From the NCBI GenBank assembly GCA_947179485.1, contig OX359246.1:35009632-35073631 (forward strand): a DNA stretch of 64,000 bases, given 5' to 3'. Every line of letters begins with the position of its first letter. Position 1 is the stretch's first letter. This document shows positions 22,232-33,584 of this stretch, in pieces. The stretch comes from Allacma fusca. Its lineage: Eukaryota > Arthropoda > Collembola > Symphypleona > Sminthuridae. A model generated the notes under the pieces. The model was given only the letters and a program-made list of their open reading frames with translations, did no database searches and was not told the DNA's origin. The position numbers were made by a program, and so were the translations under genes.

Positions 22232-23888
22232 ATGAATATTGTGGTTGAATTTGTGTGTGATTCTAAAAAAGAATAGTCTGTTGTATCCATTGATAAAATT
22301 ATCGATGGAACTGTTCGACTGGAGTACCAAAAAATGATTGGAGAGAAAATTAAAATTCTTTGGGGACGCAAGCATTATGACGTGATTCTGCGGGCATTCG
22401 GTAAGTAGAACAATCAAGACGATTTAGATGATATGATTTTTAATTGTGTAACAGGTTGTAATAGTTTTAAATGTGTAAAAGCTTGCAGTAGTTTTAATTA
22501 CGTAAATACTAAAATTATTGTAAACATGAGACTAATAATTTAAGGGTTTTGTTGCCAATAGGAAGTAAGGTGAAGATGGAATTAGAATGCGATGCTCTAG
22601 CCGACAAAGCTGCAGAAGATGCACGTGTGAACAAAACAACCATGAAAGAACCAAAAAGTAAACCGACTCCCCGGAAGGTAATTGTATTTGTAAAATTAAA
22701 CACATTTTCCTTCAAATTCTTCTAACGTGGATACGATTTTTTACTACTAAAACTTAATATAGGTATCAAAGCGGCGTGCTGGTAGTAACACCACAGCAGC
22801 TAATATTTTGACAATTCTGAAGGAAAGAACAACTATAGTTACTGCTGCCCGAAACAACCCGAACACCGGCAGCCATAGCACGGCGAATCAAAACGATGAA
22901 CCCTCTGAAGACCAATTGGAGAGTCAAGTAATTTATATATTTACGTATGGTATGCTGTTTTTAATGCAAATAATTTTTGTAAAGTTTCTATGCAGGCAGG
23001 GTGCTCGACGTCGCTTCAAAATTCAGCAGATTCCAGTCGAAATGTGAAAGGTGATGTTTCACATCATCACAGTGCAGCTGATGCATCGCCAGAAGCAAAG
23101 TTGAAGGTTTTGGAAGCCAAACTTGAGAAGTTGCGGAAATCCAAAAAGAAGTACCAGGGTAATTATGTTTATTTATTTTGAAGTTTCATTTTTCCCCTTC
23201 ACTTACATAACTGGCTCAAATTTTGATACCTGTTTTTAGAAAAATTCCACAATGAGCGGGAGGCGAAATAATCTATGGAGAAACAGTTGACAAAATCTCT
23301 TTCGTCTTCAAAGGTTACATCATAGATCAATATAATGTGTATACGTAACAATATTTGTTATTTATTCTATTGTTAGTGATAATTAATACTGACGTTTAAC
23401 AGAAAAAAGTGGAACTTGTAGCCGGAAGTGGTGTTTTTCTGAAAGGCAGTAAGATTGCAGCAGCAAAACTAGGATCGAAAACGCCTCCAATACTTGCTCG
23501 AAACTTATTTCGGTATTTGTTCAGACCTGAGGAGCTTAATGGACGTTCGCTCATGGGTCGTACCTGTAATGCTAACAAGCAACTTGAGGCTCTTCCAACT
23601 GTGGATCCTGTGAAACGAGACGCAGTTATTGGTACGTTTTCTTACGAGCACCTTTTTATTCTCATTTCAATGCCAGTTTACTTTCAGCTCATCTCTTCGG
23701 ATTATTTAATGTAATTATTTTTATTCTTATTGTCTCTTTTGTTTTCAGATTTTGCTCTCGCATCCTTCAACTTACATCTGACTGCTGGTAGCAAAGGTAT
23801 AAATAAATATCAAATACAGAAGTCTAGAATTCTTACTTCCTTGACCAAGCTGCTTCGTGAGGGTTCCAAGAAAACTTCTGACTATTGA
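22232..23888 (+). pseudogene. BEN-domain protein gene, seven exons, two in-frame stops
   Basis: Exons 22232-22400, 22562-22677, 22763-22927, 22996-23158, 23240-23313, 23403-23631 and 23749-23888, all with GT-AG introns and matching phases, total 352 codons. Exon 1 encodes an N-terminal module ending YDVILRAFG. Exons 2-3 are linker, and exon 4 ends in a coiled coil (KLKVLEAKLEKLRKSKKKY). Exons 6-7 encode a BEN domain (ELVAGSGVFL, ARNLFRYLFRPEELNGRSL, GRTCNANK, and a helical end). BEN domains bind DNA and recruit chromatin repressors. TAG at 22274-22276 and TAA at 23269-23271 interrupt the frame, so the gene is probably a recent pseudogene. It lies head-to-head with the transposase fragment, 385 bp apart, which may mean both belonged to one element. 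Confidence 0.7.
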
Positions 23889-24410
23889 TTTCTAATGTAT
23901 TGTTCATAAATCACTGCTTATGTTATCACATGTTTTTCTGTTTTTTGATAATTTGAACATGTATTTCTGATTAAATGATAATGTCGAATCTCTCCTCTTA
24001 AACAAAGTTTTGTACATATTGATTTCCACAAAAGTATCTTTACGAAAATGGTCTCCATTCTGTGTACTAACATTTACACACCCAATATTGTAAACAAAAT
24101 ACTACCTAGTCCTTTGTGCACACTATTCAATGCACAATACCTTTCTTTCGAACGTATGTGCACACTATTCTGTGCACAATATGTTTCTTTCAAACGTTTG
24201 TGCCCAAATGTCTGTGCGGGAATTTGGCCCAATTTGTCGCAGAGAATTTTGTGCACAAGTTTGCACACGATTTCCAATCGGGACGACACCCTACGCGAAA
24301 CCATAAATTATCGCGTAGCGATGATTTTTATTAACTACACCGATACAATGCTATGCTCTTCATTTATTTTTGTATACTTCCTTAAGTCTAATGCATTTCA
24401 ATTCCATTAG
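23889..24410. repeat. GTGCACACTATTC tandem repeat and palindrome, upstream of orphan exon
   Basis: About 2.5 copies of a 42-bp unit beginning GTGCACACTATTC lie at 24116-24157, 24158-24199 and partly at 24200-24220. Downstream is an 8-bp inverted pair, CTACGCGA (24291-24298) and TCGCGTAG (24311-24318). These could be subterminal and terminal parts of a transposon, but the matching left end was not found. The two overlapping frames here come from the repeats. Confidence 0.5.
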
Positions 24411-24885
24411 TTATCAAGGGAAACCTGTGACTCGTAAAAGATGCACAACCTACAGAAGTCTACAAATGCTGTCAAACCATTATAACGATTGCTTCTCAGC
24501 TATAGGACTTCCTGGACTTATTCTATGCCTCCTTTTGCTCTTCATGTCATCTTCGTACGGTTTCGTGCGCTTTCTGGCCTGTGGATCAAATAATTTCAAA
24601 AATTTTCCCATAGGAGTGGCTGGAGCAATCATTGGCCAAATGGTTATCATTCCAGCGGCAGGGAAGTTGTTTAATATCTCAGCGGATGAGAAATGGCGCT
24701 TGATTCATAAAAGCAGGATTTGTTGTTCAGGGTTTCCTGATGAGGAAGTTTGCAAGAAAAGAGCACGCTCCTTTCCAGTGGTTGGTGTTTCCTTTAACTC
24801 CGTGTTTTTCATGAAATCAGGAACAGTCATATCGTTTTTGAATTTCGCACTACAACAAACCATTGCATTGCTAATCAATTTTTAA
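24411..24885 (+). pseudogene. orphan third exon of the 7-TM family, copy E
   Basis: A 475-bp exon preceded by CATTAG and equivalent to exon 3 of copy A in length, phase (2) and sequence, with an undamaged frame from the splice site to TAA. It encodes the YRSLQMLSNHYND block, the YGFVRFL helix, the Cys pair and the LINF end, i.e. the last three membrane segments. No exon 1 or 2 is visible in the 7 kb upstream, where BEN and transposon sequences lie. It is a partial duplicate that includes downstream flank shared with copy A. Use as an alternative 3' exon of copy A, about 7 kb away, is possible but unproven. Confidence 0.75.
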
Positions 24886-26246
24886 TGTTTCCTCATGTAT
24901 GCTGACTGCATTGCTATATTAACAGTTTTATTATTGTTATATTTTAATATCGGACATTCTTGATGTGTTTGTTAAAAGAAAGGATTATGGCATTTAAATT
25001 ACTCGAATGTAGTATTTATATAATATGCTGTATAATATGTTAGTTAGAATCTTATTATGCTGTTATAATTGTTATGGTCGTGGCTTTGGTCAAACCAAGT
25101 GTCAAAAGCCTGTAATTGGGAGCAATTTAAAAAAATTCTTGAATCTCTCATTTACATTAACTAATTTTAGTATTTATTAACATGGAAGACTGACGTGTGG
25201 AAAATTAAATCTGTTTAATGAATTGATTAATAGCAAATGCGACTAATGGGCTCTTATGAATTCGAAAAAAATTTAAACGATGATACATTTACCATCGGAT
25301 AAGCAAGCAAACCTACAGTTTGTTGATTACGCCACATATCCGTGTTTGGTATTTTGAATTGCCAGTAAGTTAAATATAATTCCTTAAATAGGTTAACTTC
25401 CCGGCCCTTTTGATTCAAACCCGCATAAACAAGAGTATTATTTGAAATAGGACTACGTATTTACGCTACACTTATGTATAATTTATAAACGTAAACAGCG
25501 TAAAAGAAAACAATAAAGTTCAATTGTTAACCAGTGGCGATTATTCGTTATAGGAACAGCCGTAACAGTGGACCGAAAATAATCAAAAACTGGATTTTCA
25601 CTGATATCGTTAAAATTGTGATCCCATTCATTAACTTGATGATGGCTTTGCAATGTTTCAGTGAGTTTTGTTTTTAATATACTCTACTAGGTAACTATCA
25701 AGTTAGTGAAAGCCATGAGAATTTTAACGAAATAAAAATAACAATCAAGCTTGTGATTGTCGTGGTCTAATGAAATATAGCGTATAATCGGTTCCAGTGG
25801 TAATTACATTTAAAAATAAAGACATCATAGGTCTAGTTGAAAAAATGTCCATGACCCCGGAAGGACTCCCTTTTCGCTAACCTAAATAGTCTTGCAACCT
25901 TAATCGGCAATATAAAAATCTTTTCCTAACTTCAATATTTTTATTCATCGCAATTACATAAATTTCATAAACAGAGTTCCACTTCCCTTGACACCAGGTC
26001 TTCCCTACACCCTAACACATAGATTCACCTAACCTTAACATAGAAAGCCTAACGTTAAAACGTAATAAAAAATAAAGTAAATTATAGTAAATGCTCATAT
26101 CCGTAACCTGCTCCTAACAATAAAGCAAGGTTCTAATTTTATTATACGAAAAAATCTACACTTGTCCAAAAACGAAAAGATATTTGATTCTTACCACCAC
26201 GGCCACGGTCACTATCCACTCTTTCAACTTAGAAGAGAGGATACAA
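24886..26246. other. intergenic; 3' flank of copy E
   Basis: The beginning (to about 25390) shows patches of similarity to the copy A flank. The rest has no recognised feature. Confidence 0.45.
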
Positions 26247-26603
26247 ATGCATGGACGCATTTTGCTAAACACTATTAGTGTACTGCACACATTACTCCTA
26301 CTAACATTCTTCCAAGTATGCGCAACTGCCTACAAACCTCATTTGCATATAAATAGTATATGGAAAGATAAAAATGACCAGGAATAATTTTTGGGGTGGC
26401 TAAATGAGTCAAAAGTCAGCTCCTTTACAACCTTACCGATTCGATACACCAACCAGGGGACGGTAATTGAACCGGGAAATGACGCACGGACGTCGACTTT
26501 ACCCAAACATTATACAGATTATTATTTAAAAGGTATTATTATCGAATCTTTTTTCGATTACGGTTACAAATATCCATGCAACCTCCTAAAAAATACTGAT
26601 TAA
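26247..26603 (+). CDS. doubtful small secreted protein frame with an internal stop
   Basis: From ATG 26247 the frame encodes a signal-peptide-like N-terminus (LLNTISVLHTLLLLTFFQ, then VCATA as a plausible cleavage site) and stops with TAA at 26385-26387 after 46 residues. The same frame then stays open to a TAA at 26601-26603, giving 71 more codons. No family is recognised. It may be a short secreted peptide, a pseudogene with one nonsense codon, or chance; confidence is low. Confidence 0.22.
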
Positions 26604-27370
26604 AAGCAGCAGCAGATATCTCCACTGCCTAATACGAAGAAAAACTTGTCAAAATTTTTCTGATAATTGCAAAGGTATGACAGATTACGGACGGACCAAC
26701 ATACATTCTTTACCAGCTATTTATAAATATTCGATGTATATACGAGATATTTGCAATCTGCAAAAGATACTAAAATGTGTTTGCTATTTTGTATTTTATT
26801 TCGTGGTACAATGCTAAAATTGAAGGCTATTCTTACTCACGTCCCTGTCAACTAGAGGGTATTGTACGTATAAACTGAGTTAGTTGGTAATGGCGTTCAA
26901 AGGTTTTGTTATTTCAATTAAATTGTTTCGCAAAATTATTTAGCAAATACGATTATTCTTGAACACTCGCCAGGACCGCGTTCAAATTAATTGTTCCTAT
27001 CTCGCTTATTACCAGCGATAGCACTCCGAGCTCCAGTTCTTTGTCTACATTTCTTCTTACCTTTTAGGGGTGAAGTGAAGTTGAAAGTCGCAAATGGTCG
27101 ATAGCGTGGTGAGTTCCAGAATAGTACATATCGAATCAATTACAGTGGCAATTAATTTCTACAGAAGTAGATAACATACAAAGGAAAGAAGCCAATTGTT
27201 TTTGCAAGGGAGCCAGGTCATCCTTTTGGTCCCAATATACTAAATGATGTCACTTACGAACATATAGATTATTCACTCGATGGCTAATTCGGACAGGAAG
27301 ATACCTATGCGTTACGACTCTTGTCTCACCAACCATAGGTACACTAGGACATCTATTATTTGAACGAATA
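26604..27370. other. intergenic, nothing recognised
   Basis: No gene, RNA or repeat structure recognised. Confidence 0.45.
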
Positions 27371-28021
27371 AAGTTACCCGACAGAAATCGGGCAAAATCG
27401 ACAAGTGAGGGAAAATCTGCAAAAATACCGGCTGGTACAAATTACAAATCTACTCGCAACCGAAACTTGTAAAATTTATACAATCTGCCCGACACCCAGC
27501 AGAATTTACAAATTTCCCGACAGTCCAACAGTTGGCAAAAAATTGTCAGGCACATGCCAAATTACCTGACAAGTAATTTTTGTACTAACTACCAGACAAG
27601 CCGACATACTATGTAATTTACCCCAGCGAGGCAACAGTCGGGTAAACTACCCGACATTCGATGGACGTATAAATTGGCAGATATATTCAGCGTAATTTCT
27701 AGGGAAATCTTGAAAATTCGGAATTTCGGGACAAACACATCTTCCGGGATGCATGAATCATGTATTAGTTACGATTCCTGTCGGGTAAATTTTCCTGACT
27801 TTTATCGGTCCGGAAAAATTGCATAGTGTGTCGTAGTTTGGTAAGTGCACGACAATTTCCTGCCAATATGTCATGGAAATGGTCGAGTAATATGTGCCAG
27901 AAGTTTGCATTTTACCCAACATGTTTCGAGTGTTGGGTAGTTTTAGCAAATTTTCGAGGTGTCCGTGTTGGATAATTTGTGTCGGAAGTTTGTCTAATGC
28001 CCGAATCCTGTCGGGTAACTT
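27371..28021. mobile_element. putative MITE with CCCGACA/TGTCGGG repeats
   Basis: Ends are inverted copies: AAGTTACCCGACAG then ATCGGGC on the left (27371-27393), and the complement of AAGTTACCCGACAGG then TTCGGGC on the right (27999-28021). Between them CCCGACA, TGTCGGG, TTACCCGAC and related words recur about twenty times in both orientations. No transposase. Target duplication is unclear, so the superfamily is not assigned; the motif-filled architecture resembles the hAT elements of this window. Confidence 0.6.
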
Positions 28022-28753
28022 GTTTTATTACTAATTTCTAGCCATAATCCTACCGGTTCTTCATGGACAGGTAACTGCGGAATTGAATGTTCAGACCTGT
28101 TCCGGAGGTTACTCATTTAACCAAGAACCAAGGGTTATATCGGGAGTCCAGAAATGTACGTTAGCACTTCCGACATGAAATTTGTAATGTCACCGTTCAC
28201 CATACTGAATTCTCACTATGAATACTATTATACGGAATTTAATTACCAATTACCAATCACTATGACACACAAATTGTAAAATGTACAAATGTATGTGGAC
28301 GAGTCTTAAGCACAAACGTTTTGGTCACACAACAATGTGGTCCTTCGCCCCTTACTGACCATAGGCATATTTGTTGATAGCCAACGATGGTTTTTGAGAC
28401 AAAGCTGTGTACGTGCAGGGAACAGTGACTGAAGATCGATCTTTTGGGCTATAAACGCCAAATTTATACTTGAATGGGACTGCATCAGAAACATTTAGAT
28501 ATATAGGTATACACAGTATACGCTTGACCATAGACTATGAACATGTCCGTGTAAATAGTTTTCTATCAATTGTCTCATCATTATTTTAACAATTTAATAA
28601 TTTTGTTTGCAAACATCCTACGTTATTTTTGAATAATTATACAAAAGTTTCAGACGATTTCACTTTGTTTGTTAGATATATCATCGTATTCACTAGTTTC
28701 AGCCCCGACGAGTGGAGATAACATTTGAAACACTTGACGTTCTGTCCAGGGTA
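28022..28753. other. intergenic upstream of copy B
   Basis: No gene called. The copy B frame is open 14 codons upstream of the chosen ATG (to 28712), but only the later ATG aligns with the conserved M-x-NSMP start of the family. Confidence 0.45.
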
Positions 28754-30154
28754 ATGGTTAACTCAATGCCATTATTCGGGTCCGTAGCGAATTTATTTTC
28801 CAAGCTGATGCTATGTCCCTTTCACTACGACCCAAGAACAAATTTCATCCGGTCATTTACAGGATGGCGCAAAATTTATTTCATTGTTTTTCACCTGATA
28901 TTATTTGCCCTCAACAATTTGTTCATAGCTGGGCGAGTGATCCAGTTCTTGGTTCAGTTGTCATTTCAATCTGAGGAAGCGGATCATATAGATCCCGCAG
29001 GAGTGACTTTACTCTGTACATTTCTAATATTCAGTCTCATGGGCACCATCAACCATTGTAACTACATATGGAACCAGGATGAGTGGGTTGCCTTTTACAA
29101 CGAGCTGGTAACACTGCGGAACAAAATGCTGGGTAACGTTCAATTCCATGTTTCAACAATATATAGACTTTTCATCGCGGAGGAAAGTATGCATGTCCTC
29201 GTGTTTATAAAGACGTTACATGGAAAGTGAAATTTATTCCTGTTGGCTTGCGGGCAAAATAATAATAAAAATCTTCAAAATTCACAGACCTTGATTATAA
29301 CCAAAAGCAAGAGCGACTCAAATCTGGTATTTTTGCTGCTATCATTGTGGTACGGACATTTGGTATAGTTTCCTCGGCTGCCAAATTCCCAACCAGATAT
29401 CAGTACATTTATTGTATTCTTCCTTCAAGATGGCGAACATCAAATACGCGCCGATTTTTCATTACTTACTCCCTTCATACTGGAGTGTCGTACTCCAGCA
29501 GCATGTATTTCGTTGTAGGGACCTTTCTAATTTATTTTTCAACAATGAGGAATGCTTTCAAAATGAGGTAACACATTTTTTGGAAAATTGAATTTGTACG
29601 ATTTGACATATGTCTCTCGATTGATTTTTTAATTTTAATTAATTAATTTTTACTACTATATTTTCCCAATTAGCTGTCAAGGGAAACCAATAACTCGGAG
29701 GAGATGCACAGCTTACAGAAGTTTGCAAGTATTATCAAACCATTTTAATGATTGCTTTGCCTCCGTGGGAATTCCTGGGATTGTGACTTGTCTTCTGGGT
29801 TGCTTCATGACGTCCATGTACGGTTTCGTGCGTTTCTTGAGTGGTAGTGGCGGCCTGAAAAATTTCAAGAGTTTCCCGTTGACTGTGTTAGTAGCAACAA
29901 TAGGTCTCATGATAATTATGCCGGCTGCTGGAAAGTTCTATAAGATTTCAAGTAGAGAGAGATGGAACCTGACTCAGAATCGGAAGATTTGTTGTACAGG
30001 TCTTCTGGAAGGAAACGCTTGTAAGAAGCGAGTCTTGTCTTTCCCAAACGTTGGGGTCTCATTTAGATCAATGTTTTTCATAAAGCCTGGGACTGTTATT
30101 TTGTTTTTCAGCTTTGCAGTCACTCAGACCATTTCCATGCTTATAAATTTCTAA
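28754..30154 (+). CDS. 7-TM chemoreceptor-like protein, copy B (379 aa, 3 exons)
   Basis: Exons 28754-29132 (379 bp), 29288-29567 (280 bp) and 29674-30154 (481 bp), with introns of 155 and 106 bp in phases 1 and 2, exactly as in copies A and C. The total is 379 residues with no breaks. Motifs: VNSMPLFG start, GWRKIYFIVFHLILFALNN in TM1, NQKQERLKSG opening exon 2, KMR|SCQGKPITRRRC at the exon 2/3 join, YRSLQVLSNHFND, YGFVRFL, a CC pair, SFPNVGVSF and the LINF end. It is closest to copy C. Topology about seven TM; family assignment (Or/Gr-superfamily-like) as for copy A. A spliced gene with conserved phases and an open frame is likely functional. Confidence 0.82.
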
Positions 30155-32265
30155 GGACTGTAAATTAAGTGTGTGTGTAATTAGACTCGTGTGAGGTATT
30201 GAATTTTAAGTCGTTTGTTGGTAATAAAACTAATGATCATTTAAGCTGTAGACATTAATAATTATTACGGATCATTCTAAATAATTATTATTGGTAACTA
30301 ATGATAGCGTGGGAAAGTTATTGTCTAGTATTGATTCAAGCGTATACATAGGTATAACTTGATATGGTCTGCTGGAACTGGATTGAATTGTTTTAATATT
30401 ATTTTAAAATGTTCATGTGTAATTACGTAAATTGTTATTCTGTCCTATGTAATATATTTCCTTACAATTGTCCCAACCTACCTTTGACTCTCAAAACAGT
30501 GTCAAATCATTTGTTGTCAACGTGTTTAGCTCGAATATTTTATCCTCCCATAAATGCACATGAAGCACAGTGCATCTAGATAACTGTGATACAATCATAG
30601 TACAAAACAAATGTGTAAAAATGACTCAGCATTAGCCTAAATTCTTCCTTAAACTTGAAGGCATATGAGAAGCTCAGAAATAAACGAGCGTCAAAACATA
30701 CTATGAAAAACGTTTTTGCTCAAATAAACTGCTGTTGAATTCAAACTTTTTAAAAACTATCAACTCTATATATGCTCACGAATGTGATCCCTGTAGAGTG
30801 CTACAATTGACCGAGGTCAATGCACACAAATTTTAGAAAATTTGAAAAAGAATCGAATAAATTGGGGAACTTAAATTAAACTAAATTTAAATTAAAGGAA
30901 TTATCACTTTCTCAAGTAAATATTCAAAGGCCAAGGGTATTGGACGGAGTAGTCCCAAGCAGTGACTTACAACGATACAACTGCTTCAGCTGCTTCTCAA
31001 ATTTGACCTCTGCTACTACACACGTCGACCTTAGATTGTTCAATCAAATTTTATAAAATCTGGAAAATAGTTTTATTTAAAGTTGGACAACTGCTTAAAT
31101 ACACAAATGTTTGCCGGTTGAGATGTCAGTAGAAATCATGCACCTCTATATTTAATTTTTGTGATTTATCCTGTTAGCTAATGGAATCCTTAATTAGAGG
31201 TAATGATTTTCTTAATAGGCTTTAAAAAATAAATACCTATGTTTACTCGGACGATGATGACCTACTTCCTTTCTGTTTAAAGTAATTTACCGATAAAGGC
31301 ACACCCTGATTTTAATTTGCGGAAGTCAATCGGGCATGCCCGAAAATTTTGAATTTATTTATCTTCTATGATTTAGATGGCTAATCAAATATTTATATAT
31401 TATTATGTATATAAAAGTGACTGCAATAAGGCAATATAGTTCGGATCGAGTTTAACTACTCTATGGATTTCAGCCTAAGTGAACAATTTCCTTGATAAGG
31501 CTTATTAAAGCTCAAGTTACACTTCAGCTGGCAGTCTTTAATACTAGAATAATTACTAAGCTTCTCATTGTTAGTGGTCAGAATTTCCGGCAACGAAAGA
31601 TTTATTTTCCATTGCATCAATGAATTTTCAACTGTGTTACTCCTGAAGCAGGGAAACCTACAGATTTACCCAAGAACGTTCATATAACACAAGTGTGGAC
31701 GCCTTTGGCCCGGTTGGCAGTTATGAAAGTTGAGTTTATATCAATACAAGCATTTCTAAAACCCCAAAACTTAAATACCAACAAACATATCGTGGTTAAA
31801 AATAGCCCGTTTAAAAACAATTTGGAAAGCCCGTAAAATTTCCCACAGGCAAGCTTCTAGCTTGGAACATAAATTTGAGTTGAGCTAACGAATCAAACGA
31901 TTCCAATGGGATTTTGAGCATGTCCAGTATTTTTATAACAGTTTCCATGCATATTCGTATTTTGACCTGTTGTAGTACACGTGCTGAAAACACGCTATTA
32001 AAGCCTGATCAGGTCAAGTAATTAACCCTAGAGCAATTTTCCCAATTAGTTTAGCAATTTCACTCATAAAATTTGCAAAAAATTACTTAGTTTTAATGGT
32101 TGAGTAATTGCATTAATTACTAAGTTCCTATAACCTTGTTTTGAATCACTATATCCACACTGGGTTTCACATGTTGGATTAGTGGAAACTCCAAACTTTG
32201 GATACCTTCGTAGTGTCAATCTGCTGTCATCAACTCCTGTTACCAGTAACGTGGATTCCTCTACA
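30155..32265. other. intergenic between copies B and C
   Basis: AT-rich, no gene or recognisable transposon. The copy C frame runs open 28 codons upstream of its chosen ATG (to 32182), but that part is not conserved in the family. Confidence 0.45.
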
Positions 32266-33584
32266 ATGACCAACTCAATGCCAGTATTCGGTTCGATAGC
32301 AAAAATATTCTCAAAGCTGTTGCTATTTCCCTTTCATTACCATCCGACTAGGAATTTCTTAAAATCATTTGAAGGATGGCGAAAGATTTACTTCATCATA
32401 TTTCACTTGATTTTATTCGCCCTCAACAACATGTTCATAGCTGGGCGAGTGATTCAGTTCTTGGTTCAGTTGGCCTTTCATTCCAATGGTGAGGAAAGAA
32501 TTGATCCAGCAAGTGTGACTTTACTCTGTACATTTCTAATATTCAGCCTCATGGGCACTATGAACCATTTCAATTACGTTTGGAAGCAGGACGAGTGGGT
32601 CGCATTTTATAATGAGATGGTCATACTGCGAAACAAAATGTTGGGTAAATTATAATACATGAAAGTTTCTATCTATACATAATAATTCGAAGGTAAATAA
32701 AGTTTACGGGAGTAATGTTGTCTTAACTTTTTAAATATTTTAATAGCAAATGAGCACAATCAAAAACAAGAACGACTCAGATCTGGAATTTTTGGTGCTA
32801 TCGTGGCAGTGAGAACATTTGGTATTATTTCTTCAGCAGGGAAGTTCCCAAACAGAAATCAGTACATTTATTCGATGCTACCTCTCAAGTGGAGAACACC
32901 TTTGACGTACAAAATATTCATGGTCTACTCAATTCATACTGCAGCTTCGTACGTCAGTAGTATGTATTTTGTTATCGGAGCGTTCCTCATTTACTTCTCA
33001 ACCATGAAAAGTGCATTTGAAATGAGGTAACAAAATTGTATTTCAGCTGTGTATCTTTGAATTTTGATGTGATAATGTTTGATAATTTTCTCAAAATATG
33101 CAGTTGTCAAGGGAAACCTCTCACTCGTAAAAGATGTACTACTTACAGAAGTTTGCAAGTATTGTCAAATCATTTTAATGACTGCTTTTCCGCCGTGGGA
33201 TTTCCTGGGATTGTGGCTTGTCTTCTGGGCTGCTTCATAACATCCATGTACGGTTTTGTGCGATTCCTTACCCAAAGAGGAAGCCTGAAAAATTTCAAGA
33301 GTTTCCCCTTGACAGCCCTAGCAGCAACCATGAGTCTCTTGATGATGCTCCCATCCGCAGGGAATTTCTATAAGTTTTCAAATCAGGAAAAGTGGAACAT
33401 GGCTCATAAAAGTCAGATTTGTTGTGGAGGGCCTCGGGAAAGAAAAATTTGTCAGAAGAAAGTTCTGTCTTTCCCAAACGTGGGAGTCTCATTCAGTTCG
33501 TTGTTTCTCATTAAACCGGGAACGGTTTTATTTTTACTCAGCTTTGCATTCATTCAAACAATTTCTATGCTTATAAATTTTTAA
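32266..33584 (+). CDS. 7-TM chemoreceptor-like protein, copy C (379 aa, 3 exons)
   Basis: Exons 32266-32644, 32747-33026 and 33104-33584, with exon lengths 379, 280 and 481 bp identical to copy B; introns of only 102 and 77 bp. The start TNSMPVFG follows the family. Exon 2 opens ANEHNQKQERL and ends FEMR. Exon 3 has SCQGKPLTRKRC, YRSLQVLSNHFND, YGFVRFL, a Cys pair and ends MLINF. All seven hydrophobic segments are preserved. An alternative upstream ATG at 32182 would add 28 residues without family support. This is the most compact copy and, with B, probably the youngest pair of the array. Confidence 0.82.

Noticed and set aside
24048..24410. Overlapping 120- and 72-codon frames before the orphan exon
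   Set aside because: They are translations of the 42-bp tandem repeat and have no independent support.
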